64,000 nucleotides of DNA from positions 253,498-317,497 of the forward strand of contig NZ_LMSU01000001.1 of the NCBI RefSeq assembly GCF_001429625.1, in the 5' to 3' direction. This DNA is from Nocardioides sp. Soil805. Lineage in GTDB: Bacteria; Actinomycetota; Actinomycetes; Propionibacteriales; Nocardioidaceae. Each line of letters opens with the position of its first letter. The first letter of the stretch is position 1. Below are positions 1-9,291 of the stretch, piece by piece. A program made the position numbers and the translations under genes. The notes under the pieces are model-generated. The model worked only from the letters and a program-made list of their open reading frames with translations. It did no database searches and was not told the origin of the DNA.

Positions 1-340
1 CGGCGATGGCTCCCGGTACGTCGGTGTTGTCGCCGAGCAGGCGGCCGTCCTCGAGCAGGACGGTGTTGACCGCGCCCGCGAGGCGGGCCCGCTCGGTGAG
101 GTCGTCGACCAGCGCGACGGCCTCACGCTTGAGCGGCATGGTGAGCGACAGCCCGCGCCACTGCGGCCCCAGGCCGGCCACGAAGTCCGCGAGCCCGCCG
201 GAGGCGACGCGGTGCGCGTCGTACTCCCAGTCCAGTCCCAGCTCGGCGTAGCCGGCCCGGTGCAGCGTCGGCGACAGCGAGTGGGCGATCGGGTCGCCCA
301 GCACGCCGCACCGGCGCGCCCGGCCCTCCAGCACCCCCAT
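1..340 (-). CDS. aroE: Shikimate dehydrogenase, N-terminal part (cut by window edge)
   Basis: Catalyses NADPH-dependent reduction of 3-dehydroshikimate in aromatic amino acid synthesis. The 113 visible codons carry the family N-terminal substrate domain: the GDPIAHSLSP shikimate-binding stretch near residues 14-23, LTMPLKREA with the presumed catalytic Lys, and the GDNTDVPG motif near the edge that leads into the NADP domain, which lies outside the window. The ATG shares one base with the mltG stop (TGATG), so the gene is translationally coupled as the last visible member of the alaS-ruvX-mltG-aroE operon. This order is common in actinobacteria. The downstream part cannot be judged. Confidence 0.92.
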   Translation of the reverse strand, partial: MGVLEGRARRCGVLGDPIAHSLSPTLHRAGYAELGLDWEYDAHRVASGGLADFVAGLGPQWRGLSLTMPLKREAVALVDDLTERARLAGAVNTVLLEDGRLLGDNTDVPGAIA

Positions 341-1524
341 CAGCAGGCGTCGGAGGTGGTGCAGTACTCCGTGTACTCGTCCTTGTAGGTGAGGAACTCG
401 TCGTAGGTCTCGGCGAACTTGGTCTCGCCGGTCGCGAGGTCGACCGTCACGTAGTAGTACCAGTCCCCCGGCTCCGGGTCGGCCGCTGCCGCGATGGCGT
501 CGTCGCCCGGGGCCTCGATCGGCGTCGGGGGCAGTCCGGCCCGGGTGTAGGTGTTGTACGGCGTGTCCTGCTGGAGCTGCTCGGTGGTCAGCGCCACCCC
601 CAGCTCCTGGTCGAGTCCGTAGTTGACGCTGGCGTCGATCTGCAGCAGCCCGTTGGTGCCGGCCTTGTCGCCCGGACCGTCGAGGCGGTTGAAGATGACC
701 CGCGCGATCTTGGGCATGTCGTCGCCGCGACCCTCGGCCTCGACGAGCGAGGCGATGACCATCAGCTCGGCCGGCGTCTTGCCCAGCTCGGCGGCGGCCT
801 CCTCCAGGCCCGCGTCGTCGGCGGCCTGGCGCCACCGGGCGACCATGGCGGTGAGGACGTCCTTGGGCTTGTCCTTCGGACCGATCTCGTACGTCGCGGG
901 GAACAGGTAGCCCTCCGGGTTGCCGCCGGCGTAGTCGGGCAGCCCGATGTCCTGGGTCAGGGCCTTGCGCCACTTCGCGGCCCCGAAGTCGGTCTCCTCG
1001 CCGAGCAGCGTGACGACGTCCTCGACACGCATGCCCTCGGGCACCGTGACTGTGCTCTTGACCTGGTTGCCCGGGTCGAGGAGGACCTCGAGCGCGTCGT
1101 CGGCCTTCATCTCCTTCTTCAGCTCGTAGAAGCCCACCTGGATGCCGGCGGAGTCGGGGTCGGCAGCGGCCGCGTCGAGGAACGCCTGCACGGACGCGAC
1201 GACGTTCTTGGCCTTGAGGTTGCGGCCCATCTCGGCGGTGGTGTCGCCCTCCTCGACCTCGAAGGTCACCGAGCCCCGGCCCGGGCCCGGGTAGTCCTCG
1301 GCGGAGGAGAACTGGTCGGAGACCCAGTCGACGCCGCGGGTGACGGCGACGTAGAACCCGCCGACGAGCACCGCGAGCGCGACGATGACGGCGAGGCAGC
1401 CGGAGACGCCGCGCTTCTTGCGGCGCCGGCCCCCCTCGTAGGGGACCGTCTCGTCGGTCTCGAGGGCCTCGTCGGCCTCCTCGGTCTCGACGACCTCGTC
1501 GGAGTACTGCTGCTCGTCATTCAT
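340..1524 (-). CDS. mltG: Endolytic murein transglycosylase MltG (YceG-like)
   Basis: Membrane-anchored lytic transglycosylase that cleaves nascent glycan strands and terminates peptidoglycan chains. The 394-residue protein has an acidic cytoplasmic N-terminus, a KKR stop, one membrane segment (about residues 40-62) and an extracytoplasmic YceG domain. The catalytic Glu is in VIASLVEAEG, followed by IARVIFNRL and LQIDASVNYG, all as in the family. A longer frame reaches 1560, but I chose the ATG at 1524 because GAGG lies six bases upstream and the product then begins directly with the acidic tail. It overlaps the ruvX stop by 8 bases. The C-terminus ends with a Cys pair (CTTSDAC) in the predicted outside domain. 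Confidence 0.93.
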   Translation of the reverse strand: MNDEQQYSDEVVETEEADEALETDETVPYEGGRRRKKRGVSGCLAVIVALAVLVGGFYVAVTRGVDWVSDQFSSAEDYPGPGRGSVTFEVEEGDTTAEMGRNLKAKNVVASVQAFLDAAAADPDSAGIQVGFYELKKEMKADDALEVLLDPGNQVKSTVTVPEGMRVEDVVTLLGEETDFGAAKWRKALTQDIGLPDYAGGNPEGYLFPATYEIGPKDKPKDVLTAMVARWRQAADDAGLEEAAAELGKTPAELMVIASLVEAEGRGDDMPKIARVIFNRLDGPGDKAGTNGLLQIDASVNYGLDQELGVALTTEQLQQDTPYNTYTRAGLPPTPIEAPGDDAIAAAADPEPGDWYYYVTVDLATGETKFAETYDEFLTYKDEYTEYCTTSDAC

Positions 1525-1978
1525 CGCTGACCTCGACGATCTCTCCGGGCGCGTTGCCACTGGCCCGTTCGGTGTCCAAGGCGTGCTGGAGGATCAGGAC
1601 GGCAGCCGCCTGGTCCACCACGGCACGCCGTGCTGCTCCCTTGCGACCCCGGTCGCGGAGCATGGACTCCGCCGACACCGTGGTCAAGCGCTCATCACAC
1701 AGCCTCACGGGCACGGGATCAATCTGCCGCGCCAGCCGCGCCGCGAAGTCGCGGACCTTAGCCGCCGCCGGGCCCTCGCCGCCGGAGAGCGACCGGGGCA
1801 GCCCCACGACGACCTCGACGGCCTCCTCCTCGGCGATGATCCGGCGCAGCCGGGACAGGTCGCCCCGCCCGCGGCGGACGGTCTCCACGGGCGTGGCCAG
1901 GAAGCCGGAGGGGTCGCTGCGCGCGACCCCGATCCGGGCGTCCCCGGGGTCGATGCCGACCCTCACGCCGGTGCGCAC
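1517..1978 (-). CDS. ruvX: Putative pre-16S rRNA nuclease / Holliday junction resolvase-like YqgF
   Basis: YqgF/RuvX family RNase H-fold nuclease, implicated in 16S rRNA 5'-end maturation in other bacteria. The 153-residue protein shows GIDPGDARIGVA at the N-terminus (first acidic residue), VVGLPRSLSGGEG in the middle and DERLTT (second acidic cluster), matching family length and order. The start is a GTG at 1978 with GGGAG six bases upstream; a second in-frame GTG lies four codons later. It sits 15 bases after alaS and overlaps mltG, so it belongs to the same operon. Confidence 0.92.
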   Translation of the reverse strand: MRTGVRVGIDPGDARIGVARSDPSGFLATPVETVRRGRGDLSRLRRIIAEEEAVEVVVGLPRSLSGGEGPAAAKVRDFAARLARQIDPVPVRLCDERLTTVSAESMLRDRGRKGAARRAVVDQAAAVLILQHALDTERASGNAPGEIVEVSDE

Positions 1979-1993
1979 GTCCCTCTCCCGCCT

Positions 1994-4693
1994 CTAGCCC
2001 TGGCCGGCCATCCGGGCGACCTCGCCCGGGACCAGGCCGAGGGCCTCGTCGAGGCGGGTCGCGTCGGACCCACCGCCCTGGGCGACGTCGTCCTTGCCAC
2101 CGCCGCGACCGCCGATGAGGCCGCCCACGGTGCGGACCAGCTCGTTGGCGCTGACCCCGCGCTCGCGCCCGGCGTCGTTGACCGCGGCGACCAGCGCCAC
2201 CTTGCCGTCGACGACTCCGGCGACCACCACGGCCCCGGCGCGCTCGAGCCGCCCGCGCACGTCGAGGGCCAGGGTGCGGACGTCGCCGCCGCCGATGCCC
2301 TCGGCCCGGTGCACGACGACGGCCACGCCGTCGACGTCGACCGCCTGCGCGGCCAGCTGGCCGCCGCCGGCGAGCAGCTGGGAGGTGCGGGCGCGGTCCA
2401 GCTCCTTCTCCGCGGCGCGCAGCCGCTCGGTGAGGTCCTGGACCCGACCGACGAGGTCGTCGGGCTGGGTCTTCAGCAGCCCGGTGAGCTGCGCGACCAC
2501 GTCGCGCTCGCGGGCGAGGTAGGCGAAGCCCTCCACCCCGGTCAGCGCCTCGATGCGGCGGTTGCCGGAGCCGACGCTCGCCTCACCGGTCACAACGACG
2601 GTGCCGATCTGCGAGGAGTGCTCGACGTGCGTGCCGCCGCAGAGCTCGCGCGACCAGGGGCCGCCGATCTCCACGACCCGCACCTTGGTGTTGTCGTAGG
2701 TCTCGCCGAAGAGCGCGATCGCGCCCCACTCCTTGGCCTGCTCCAGGGTCATGTACTGCCAGCCCACCGGCAGGTCGGCCCGCAGCGCCTGCTGCGAGAC
2801 CTGCTCGATGTCGCGGACCTGCTCAGGGCTCAGCGCCTGGGTCCACCCGAAGTCCAGGCGCAGGTAGCCGGGCCGGTTGTACGAGCCCGACTGGAGCGCC
2901 GTGGGGCCGAGCACCTCGCGCAGCGCGGCGTGCACCACGTGCGTGCCGGAGTGCGCCTGGCGGGCACCGGTGCGCCACTCGGGGTCGACGCGGGCGTGGA
3001 GCAGGGCGTCGGGGTGGAGCTCGCCCTCCACCACCCGCACCTGGTGCACGACCAGGCCGCGCACCGGGCGCTGCACGTCGAGGACCTCGAGGCGGCCGCC
3101 GTCGAAGTCGATGGTGCCGGCGTCGGCCACCTGGCCACCGGACTCGGCGTAGAACGGGGTGCGGTCCAGGACCAGCTCGCCGACCTCGCCCTCGGCGAGC
3201 GCGGGCACGGCGGAGGCGCCGCTCAGCACGGCCAGGGCCCGCGACTCGGTCTCGAGGGTCTCGTAGGCCAACCACTCGGTGGGGCCGTGCGCGTCGAGGA
3301 TGCCCCGGTAGAGGCCGGTGTCGGTGTGCCCGCCCTTCTTCGCGCGGGCGTCGGCCTTGGCGCGCTCGCGCTGCTCGGCCATCAGGCCCCGGAAGCCGAC
3401 CTCGTCGACGGACAGACCCTGCTCGGAGGCCATCTCCAGGGTCAGGTCGATCGGGAAGCCGTAGGTGTCGTGGAGGGCGAAGGCGCGCTCCCCGGACAGG
3501 GTGGTGCCTCCGGTCTGCTTCACCTCGCCGGCCGCGAGGTCGAAGATCTGGGTGCCGGCCTGGAGGGTCTTGCGGAACGTCTCCTCCTCGCCGTAGGCCA
3601 CCCGCGCGATCCGCTCCCAGTCGCGGGTCAGGTCGCCGTAGGTCTCGGCCATCTTGTCGCGGCTGACCGGCATCAGCTCGGGCAGCGCCGGGTCGTCGTA
3701 CCCGAGGAGGCGCATCGAGCGCACGGCCCGGCGCAGCAGCCGGCGCAGGACGTAGCCGCGGCCCTCGTTGCCCGGGGTCACACCGTCGCCGATGAGCATC
3801 ATCGAGGAGCGGACATGGTCGGCGACCACCCGGAAGCGGACGTCGTCGTCGTGGTCGACGCCGTAGCGCTTGCCGGAGAGCTCCATCGCGCGCTCGATCA
3901 CGGGGAACATCACGTCGATCTCGTACATGTTGGCCTTGCCCTGGAGCAGGTAGGCGACCCGCTCGAGGCCCATGCCGGTGTCGATGTTCTTCTTCGGCAG
4001 CGAGCCCGCGATGTCGAAGTCCTCCTTGGACCGCACCGCGGAGAGCTCGTCCTGCATGAAGACGAGGTTCCAGATCTCCAGGTAGCGGTCCTCGAGCTTC
4101 TCGGGCATCGACAGGCGCGTGGTCGTCGCGAACTCGCCGTCGGGCCCGTACTCGTCGCCGCGGTCGTAGAGGATCTCCGAGCACGGGCCGCCGGGGCCGG
4201 GGACGCCCATCGACCAGTAGTTCTCGCGTGGGCCGAGCTTGACGATCCGGCTGGACGGCAGGCCGGTGACCTTCATCCACAGCTCGAGGGCCTCGTCGTC
4301 GCCCTGGAGGATGCTCGGCCACAGCCGGTCCGCCTCGAGGCCGAAGCCGCCGTCGGCAACGGACTTGGTGACCAGGTCCCACGCCAGCTCGATGGCACCT
4401 TCCTTGAAGTAGTCGCCGAAGGAGAAGTTGCCGCACATCTCGAAGAACGTGCCGTGCCGGGTGGTCTTGCCGACGTCCTCGATGTCGGGCGTGCGCACGC
4501 ACTTCTGCACGCTGGTCGCGCGGGTGTACGGCGGCGTCTCCTGGCCCAGGAAGTAGGGCTTGAAGGGCACCATCCCGGCCGGCACGAAGAGCAGGTTGGG
4601 GTCGTCGGCGAGGAGGCTCGCGGACGGCACGGCCGTGTGCCCTGCCGCCTCGAAGTGCGAGACGAAGCGGCGGCGGATCTCGGACGTGTCCAT
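1994..4693 (-). CDS. alaS: Alanine--tRNA ligase
   Basis: Class II synthetase that charges tRNA-Ala. The 899-residue protein is full length: the catalytic core carries SVQKCVRTPDIEDVG and HGTFFEMCGNFSFGDYFK (motif 2 region), the editing domain has HSGTHVVH and CGGTHVEHSS, which supply the His and Cys zinc ligands, and the C-terminal DHHA1-type region contains GGRGGGKDDVAQGGG. The ATG shares a base with the stop of the upstream DUF6167 gene. The genes downstream (ruvX, mltG, aroE) follow without promoter-sized gaps, so alaS probably drives or shares one transcript beginning at 5504. Confidence 0.98.
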   Translation of the reverse strand: MDTSEIRRRFVSHFEAAGHTAVPSASLLADDPNLLFVPAGMVPFKPYFLGQETPPYTRATSVQKCVRTPDIEDVGKTTRHGTFFEMCGNFSFGDYFKEGAIELAWDLVTKSVADGGFGLEADRLWPSILQGDDEALELWMKVTGLPSSRIVKLGPRENYWSMGVPGPGGPCSEILYDRGDEYGPDGEFATTTRLSMPEKLEDRYLEIWNLVFMQDELSAVRSKEDFDIAGSLPKKNIDTGMGLERVAYLLQGKANMYEIDVMFPVIERAMELSGKRYGVDHDDDVRFRVVADHVRSSMMLIGDGVTPGNEGRGYVLRRLLRRAVRSMRLLGYDDPALPELMPVSRDKMAETYGDLTRDWERIARVAYGEEETFRKTLQAGTQIFDLAAGEVKQTGGTTLSGERAFALHDTYGFPIDLTLEMASEQGLSVDEVGFRGLMAEQRERAKADARAKKGGHTDTGLYRGILDAHGPTEWLAYETLETESRALAVLSGASAVPALAEGEVGELVLDRTPFYAESGGQVADAGTIDFDGGRLEVLDVQRPVRGLVVHQVRVVEGELHPDALLHARVDPEWRTGARQAHSGTHVVHAALREVLGPTALQSGSYNRPGYLRLDFGWTQALSPEQVRDIEQVSQQALRADLPVGWQYMTLEQAKEWGAIALFGETYDNTKVRVVEIGGPWSRELCGGTHVEHSSQIGTVVVTGEASVGSGNRRIEALTGVEGFAYLARERDVVAQLTGLLKTQPDDLVGRVQDLTERLRAAEKELDRARTSQLLAGGGQLAAQAVDVDGVAVVVHRAEGIGGGDVRTLALDVRGRLERAGAVVVAGVVDGKVALVAAVNDAGRERGVSANELVRTVGGLIGGRGGGKDDVAQGGGSDATRLDEALGLVPGEVARMAGQG

Positions 4694-4965
4694 CAGGTGT
4701 CTTCCTCTGTGTCGGTCGTGGTGGTGCGAGCACCCGTCAGCTCGGGGATGCCGTGGGGCACCAGGCCCAGGCGCTCGCGCAGCTCGGTCTCCTTCTCGGC
4801 CTGTCCCGCCGCGACCTCGTCGCGGAACATCCGCGCGCCGACCGCCAGACCGCTGAGGCGGTCCCGGAGGCCGTCGGCGGTGAGGGACTCGGCCACCCTG
4901 CGGGCGCGGGTGAGGGCATAGGCACCTGCTCCCGCTCCGGCGACGAACCAGAACGTCCTGGCCAT
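4693..4965 (-). CDS. DUF6167-type small membrane-associated protein
   Basis: A 90-residue protein of unknown function. It starts MARTFWFVAGAGAGAYAL, a short hydrophobic segment (about residues 4-18) followed by a basic and then mixed helix rich in Arg and Glu. In many actinobacteria a protein of this kind (DUF6167) sits immediately upstream of alaS, and here it does so with one-base overlaps on both sides (TGATG at 4965 and 4693). The tight coupling suggests a conserved operon member; its biochemical role is not known. Confidence 0.8.
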   Translation of the reverse strand: MARTFWFVAGAGAGAYALTRARRVAESLTADGLRDRLSGLAVGARMFRDEVAAGQAEKETELRERLGLVPHGIPELTGARTTTTDTEEDT

Positions 4966-5504
4966 CAGGCAGCGTCCCCCTCGTCGCGTGCCCCGGCCAT
5001 CCGGGCTCGCTCGCGTGCCTGCAGGTCGCGCAGCGCCGCCTTGAGGTCGCTGCGCCGCTGCCTGCGCGACCGCTTGACCTCGCGCCGCACCTCGAAGCGG
5101 ATGCGGTTGCGCGCCTCGGGGGCCATCGCGCGCCGCAGCCCGTGGGCGAGGCCGGCCGCCTTGATGACGCCCTCGCGGGCCACGATGTCGGCGAAGACCG
5201 CCCGGTCGATGCGCCCCGGCACGGCGTCGGGGCGCCGGTCGTCGAAGCCCCCGTCGCGGTCGTCGTCGGGGTCGGTGATGCCGGTGATGACGTACGACGC
5301 CGCCGGCTCGGCCGGGTGCGGCTCGCGCGCCGCGGCGCGCTCGCCCCGCTCGGCGAGCGCGGCCTCGAGGGCGGCGACGCGATCGGCCAGCGCGTCCTGC
5401 CGCCGGCCGGAGCGTCGTACGGCGAGGGCGAGGGCGAGCACGACGACGAGCAGGAGCAGCGCCACGGCGCCTCCTGCTGCCGGCCAGATCTGCTCGGAGC
5501 TCAC
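4965..5504 (-). CDS. Single-pass membrane protein with Ala/Arg-rich helices, unknown function
   Basis: A 179-residue protein with a strongly hydrophobic N-terminal segment (residues about 8-28), an Ala/Arg/Glu-rich stretch that could form a short coiled coil (about 30-60), a Pro/Asp-rich linker and a basic C-terminal helix region (REVKRSRRQRRSDLK). It occupies the position where many actinobacteria have a DUF948 protein before DUF6167-alaS, but I cannot assign it to that family from sequence alone. The start is a GTG at 5504 supported by a TAGGGT hexamer six bases upstream, so it appears to be the leaderless first gene of the alaS operon. Confidence 0.75.
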   Translation of the reverse strand: MSSEQIWPAAGGAVALLLLVVVLALALAVRRSGRRQDALADRVAALEAALAERGERAAAREPHPAEPAASYVITGITDPDDDRDGGFDDRRPDAVPGRIDRAVFADIVAREGVIKAAGLAHGLRRAMAPEARNRIRFEVRREVKRSRRQRRSDLKAALRDLQARERARMAGARDEGDAA

Positions 5505-5510
5505 CCGGCG

Positions 5511-5516
5511 ACCCTA
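5511..5516 (-). promoter_or_regulatory. -10 element of the alaS operon (leaderless)
   Basis: TAGGGT on the minus strand ends six bases before the GTG at 5504. It includes the TAG stop codon of rarA, so the operon promoter is built into the end of the preceding gene. Confidence 0.55.
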
Positions 5517-6860
5517 TCGTCCGCGCACGAGGCGCCGGATCCGCTCCCACCGCTCCTTGACCGCGGCCTCCGCGCCCAGCGCCGTCGGGCGGTAGTAGGT
5601 CGCGTCCTCGACGACCTCCGGGGCGTACTGCTGCTCGGCGACGCCGAAGGGCTCGTCGTGGGGATAGACGTAGGTCTTGCCGTGCCCGATCTTCTGCGCG
5701 CCGGCGTAGTGGGCGTCGCGCAGGTGCGGGGGGACCTGCCCGATCCGCCCGGCCCGCACGTCCGCGCTGGCGGCGTCGATCGCCATGGTGACGGCGTTGG
5801 ACTTGGGCGCCACGGCGAGCGCGATCGTGGCCTGCGCCAGGTTGAGCCGTGCCTCGGGCATCCCGATGAGCTGCACCGCCTGGGCAGCCGCCACGGCGGT
5901 GGTGAGCGCCGTGGGGTCGGCCAGGCCGATGTCCTCGCTCGCCGAGATGACCAGGCGGCGGGCGATGAAGCGCGGGTCCTCCCCTGCCTCCATCATCCGG
6001 GCGAGGTAGTGCAGCGCGGCGTCCGCGTCGGAGCCGCGGATGGACTTGATGAAGGCGCTGATGACGTCGTAGTGCTGGTCGCCCTGGCGGTCGTAGCGCA
6101 CCGCGGCCTGGTCGACCGCGGTCTCGGCGGTGGCCAGGTCGATGTGCGTCTCGGCGGCAGCGCCGGCCGCGGCCTCCAGGTAGGTGAGCACGCGACGGGC
6201 GTCTCCCCCGGCAAGCCGGACGAGGTGCGCCCGGGCGTCGTCGTCGAGCGTGTAGTCGCCGGCCAGGCCGCGCTCGTCGGCCAGCGCGTGGTCGACCACC
6301 GCGGAGACGTCGTCGTCGGTGAGCGACTCGAGGCGCAGCAGCAGGCTGCGGGAGAGCAGCGGGGAGATGACGGAGAAGAAAGGGTTCTCGGTGGTGGCGG
6401 CCACCAGCGTCACCCAGCGGTTCTCCACCCCGGGCAGGAGGGCGTCCTGCTGGGCCTTGGTGAAGCGGTGCACCTCGTCGACGAACAGCACCGTCTCCTG
6501 CCCGCCCCGGGCCAGCTCGGCGCGGGCGCTGTCGATGGCGGCGCGGACCTCCTTGACGCCGGCGGCCACCGCCGACACCTCGACGAAGCGGCGCTGCGTC
6601 TGCTGGCTGACGATGGAGGCGATCGTCGTCTTGCCGGTGCCGGGCGGGCCCCACAGGAGCAGCGACATCGACCGGTCGCCCTCGATGAGCTGGCGCAGCG
6701 GCGAGCCGGAAGCCCGCAGCTGCGACTGCCCGACGAGCTCGTCGAGGGTGCGCGGACGCATCCGCACCGCCAGCGGCGCAGACGAGTGCGTGTTGGCCGA
6801 CAGAGATCCCGTGCCCGGGGGTGGTCCCCCGGACCCGGGAATGTCGAAGAGGCCCTCCAC
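5514..6860 (-). CDS. rarA: Replication-associated recombination protein A (AAA+ ATPase)
   Basis: RarA/MgsA family AAA+ ATPase that acts at stalled replication forks. The 448-residue product has a Walker [10 protein letters not shown], Walker [10 protein letters not shown], sensor TTENPFFSV, arginine-finger region [10 protein letters not shown] and the family C-terminal domain with [10 protein letters not shown]. The reading frame is open far upstream, but homologues begin with a short stretch ending in FDIPG, so the GTG at 6860 is chosen; it lies two bases after the stop of the ATP-binding subunit gene. This makes rarA the promoterless-looking last gene of the peptide transporter operon. Confidence 0.95.
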   Translation of the reverse strand: MEGLFDIPGSGGPPPGTGSLSANTHSSAPLAVRMRPRTLDELVGQSQLRASGSPLRQLIEGDRSMSLLLWGPPGTGKTTIASIVSQQTQRRFVEVSAVAAGVKEVRAAIDSARAELARGGQETVLFVDEVHRFTKAQQDALLPGVENRWVTLVAATTENPFFSVISPLLSRSLLLRLESLTDDDVSAVVDHALADERGLAGDYTLDDDARAHLVRLAGGDARRVLTYLEAAAGAAAETHIDLATAETAVDQAAVRYDRQGDQHYDVISAFIKSIRGSDADAALHYLARMMEAGEDPRFIARRLVISASEDIGLADPTALTTAVAAAQAVQLIGMPEARLNLAQATIALAVAPKSNAVTMAIDAASADVRAGRIGQVPPHLRDAHYAGAQKIGHGKTYVYPHDEPFGVAEQQYAPEVVEDATYYRPTALGAEAAVKERWERIRRLVRGR

Positions 6861-6862
6861 CG

Positions 6863-8191
6863 TCAGGCGGGGCCCGCCTGCGAGGTCATCCGGCGGGTCT
6901 TGACGTCGAACCAGTCCTTCTCGTAGCCGGGACCGGTCGGGACCTGGACGGCCTCGGGACCGGTGGACGACGGGCTGCCCTGGTCGTCGACGCCGAGCAG
7001 GCCCGCGGTGACCGGCGTGGCCGGGTGCTGACCGAGCTCGCCGGCGAAGTGGCAGGCGACCTTGTGGCGCGGGCCGACCTGGAGCAGAGGCGGCTCGACC
7101 TTGGCGCAGATCTCCTGGGCCAGCGGGCACCGGGTGCGGAACCGGCACCCGGACGGCGGGTTGATCGGGCTCGGAACGTCGCCCTCGAGGCGGATGCGCT
7201 CGCGACGACCGCCGATGGCGGCCTGCTTGACGTCCGGCACCGCCGACAGCAGCGCCTGCGTGTAGGGGTGGAACGGCGCGGCGTACAGGGTCTCGCGGTC
7301 GGCGATCTCGACGATCTTGCCGAGGTACATCACCGCGACCTCGGGACAGAAGTGGCGCACCACCGCGAGGTCGTGGGCGATGAAGAGGAACGCGATGTCG
7401 AACTCCTTCTGCAGGTCCTGCAGAAGGTTGATGACCTGCGCCTGGATCGACACGTCGAGCGCGGACACGGGCTCGTCGGCCACGAGCAGCTTGGGGTTGA
7501 GCGTCAGGGCGCGGGCGATGCCGATGCGCTGGCGCTGGCCGCCGGAGAACTCGTTGGGGTAGCGGTTGTAGTGCTCCGGGTTGAGGCCGACGACCTCGAG
7601 CAGCTCCTGGACGCGGGAGAGGACCTTGTTCTTCGGCACGATGCCGTGGACCTGGAGCGGCGCCCCCACGATCGCGCCGACGGTGTGCCGCGGGTTGAGC
7701 GAGGTGTAGGGGTCCTGGAAGATCATCTGCACGTCACGGCGCAGCGGCTTCATGGCGCGACTGGACAGCTTGGCGAGGTCCTGGCCCTCGAACATCATCG
7801 ACCCGGCGGTGGGCGTGTAGAGGCGCGTGATGAGGCGACCGGTGGTCGACTTGCCGCAGCCCGACTCCCCCACGAGGCCCAGGGAGCCGCCCTTGGGCAC
7901 CTGGAACGAGACGCCGTCGACGGCCTGGACGTGGCCGATGGTGCGGCGCACGAGTCCCGACGACTTCACCGGGAAGTACATCTTGAGGTCCTCGACCTCG
8001 AGCACCGCGGGCGCGTCCGGGTCGAGCCGGCTGGCGACGTGGCCCTCGAAGGCACCCGGGACGAGCACCTCGTTGTCGCTGTAGGCGTCGGCGTGCTCGT
8101 CGGTGCGCAGGTCACGCTCGCCGCTCTCGGCCGCGTCCGCACCCAGCTCGGTGGGCTCGATCTCGGCGCGGACGTTGGGGTCCTGGGTCAT
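6863..8191 (-). CDS. dppF: Dipeptide/oligopeptide ABC transporter, ATP-binding subunit (DppF/OppF type)
   Basis: Second ATPase of a peptide importer. The 442-residue protein has an unusually long acidic N-terminus (about 55 residues) before the nucleotide-binding domain: Walker [14 protein letters not shown]-loop [13 protein letters not shown], signature FSGGQRQR, Walker [13 protein letters not shown]-loop FIAHD, and the C-terminal Cys-rich oligopeptide-transporter extension ([16 protein letters not shown]). The ATG overlaps the dppD stop by four bases (ATGA). It pairs with the DppD-like ATPase upstream. Confidence 0.95.
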   Translation of the reverse strand: MTQDPNVRAEIEPTELGADAAESGERDLRTDEHADAYSDNEVLVPGAFEGHVASRLDPDAPAVLEVEDLKMYFPVKSSGLVRRTIGHVQAVDGVSFQVPKGGSLGLVGESGCGKSTTGRLITRLYTPTAGSMMFEGQDLAKLSSRAMKPLRRDVQMIFQDPYTSLNPRHTVGAIVGAPLQVHGIVPKNKVLSRVQELLEVVGLNPEHYNRYPNEFSGGQRQRIGIARALTLNPKLLVADEPVSALDVSIQAQVINLLQDLQKEFDIAFLFIAHDLAVVRHFCPEVAVMYLGKIVEIADRETLYAAPFHPYTQALLSAVPDVKQAAIGGRRERIRLEGDVPSPINPPSGCRFRTRCPLAQEICAKVEPPLLQVGPRHKVACHFAGELGQHPATPVTAGLLGVDDQGSPSSTGPEAVQVPTGPGYEKDWFDVKTRRMTSQAGPA

Positions 8192-9291
8192 CGGATCTCC
8201 TCGACCAGGTCGGGCGCGATCTCCGGGAGGATCTCGGTCCGGTAGATCAGCTCGGGGTTGGGCAGGTGGCAGCGCTTGAGGTGGTTGGCCCCGGACGCGG
8301 CGGTGAGGGCGGGGAGCTCCGTGGCGCACAGGCCACCGGGGACCTTGTCCACGTGCGCGCAGCGCGGGTGGAAGGAGCACCCGGACGGCGGGCTGAGCAG
8401 GCTCGGCGGGTTGCCCGGGATGGGGATGAGCCGCGCGTCGGTGCTGGCCGCCACGTCCGGGATGCTGGAGAGCAGCCCCCACGTGTAGGGCATCTCGGGC
8501 TTGGTCAGGATCTGCTTCACCGTGCCGTACTCCACCGCGCGACCGGCGTACATGACCAGCACGTCGTCGGCCGTCTCGGCGATGACGCCGAGGTCGTGGG
8601 TGATGATCACGACGGCGGAGTTGAACTCCCGCTGGAGGTCCTGCAGCAGGTCGAGGATCTGCGCCTGGACGGTGACGTCGAGGGCGGTCGTCGGCTCGTC
8701 GGCGATGAGCAGCGACGGGTCGTTGATCAGGCCCATGGCGATCATCGCCCGCTGGCGCATACCGCCCGAGAACTGGTGCGGGAAGTCGTCGACGCGACGG
8801 TCCGGCTGCGGGATGCCGACACGGTCGAGCATCTCGATGGCCTTGCGGCGCGCGTCGCGCTTGGAGGCGCTCGGGTGGTGCACGAGGTAGGCCTCGGAGA
8901 GCTGGTTGCCGATCTTGTAGAACGGGTGCAGCGCGGCGAGGGCGTCCTGGAAGATCATCGACACCGAGTTACCGCGCAGCTTGCGCATGCGGGCCTCGGA
9001 CAGGCCGACGACCTCAGTGCCGGCGACGCGGATGGAGCCGGTGATCTTGCTCGCCTTGGCGTCGTGCAGGCCGAGGACGGCGAGGCTGGAGACCGACTTG
9101 CCCGAGCCGGACTCACCCACGATGCCGAGGGTCTTGCCCATCTCGACGGAGTAGCTGAGTCCCTTGACGGCCGTCACCGGCCCGTCCTGGGTCGGGAACG
9201 TCACGGAGAGGTCCTCGACCACGAGGATCGGGCCGTCGGACTGCGGGCGCTCGCGCTGCCCGACGTGGGTCTCGGAAGGGGTCGTGGTCAC
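8188..9291 (-). CDS. dppD: Dipeptide/oligopeptide ABC transporter, ATP-binding subunit (DppD/OppD type)
   Basis: First ATPase of the importer, 367 residues. Motifs are Walker A GIVGESGSGKSV, signature FSGGMRQR, Walker B LIADEPTTALD, H-loop IITHD and the C-terminal extension SGCSFHPRCAH. The start is a GTG at 9291 overlapping the dppB stop by four bases (GTGA), which is the expected coupling between permease and ATPase genes. Upstream open sequence is not conserved with the family and is excluded. Confidence 0.95.
   Translation of the reverse strand: MTTTPSETHVGQRERPQSDGPILVVEDLSVTFPTQDGPVTAVKGLSYSVEMGKTLGIVGESGSGKSVSSLAVLGLHDAKASKITGSIRVAGTEVVGLSEARMRKLRGNSVSMIFQDALAALHPFYKIGNQLSEAYLVHHPSASKRDARRKAIEMLDRVGIPQPDRRVDDFPHQFSGGMRQRAMIAMGLINDPSLLIADEPTTALDVTVQAQILDLLQDLQREFNSAVVIITHDLGVIAETADDVLVMYAGRAVEYGTVKQILTKPEMPYTWGLLSSIPDVAASTDARLIPIPGNPPSLLSPPSGCSFHPRCAHVDKVPGGLCATELPALTAASGANHLKRCHLPNPELIYRTEILPEIAPDLVEEIR

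Noticed and set aside
1583..4921. A 1112-codon open frame on the plus strand, antisense to alaS
   Set aside because: It mirrors the G/C third positions of alaS, has no recognisable domain and no ribosome-binding site; long antisense frames are expected in such GC-rich DNA.
4693..6654. A 653-codon minus-strand frame spanning rarA and ending in the DUF6167 protein
   Set aside because: Only the last 90 codons are real; the rest is rarA and the next gene read in a wrong frame, with extreme Arg/Gly/Pro content.
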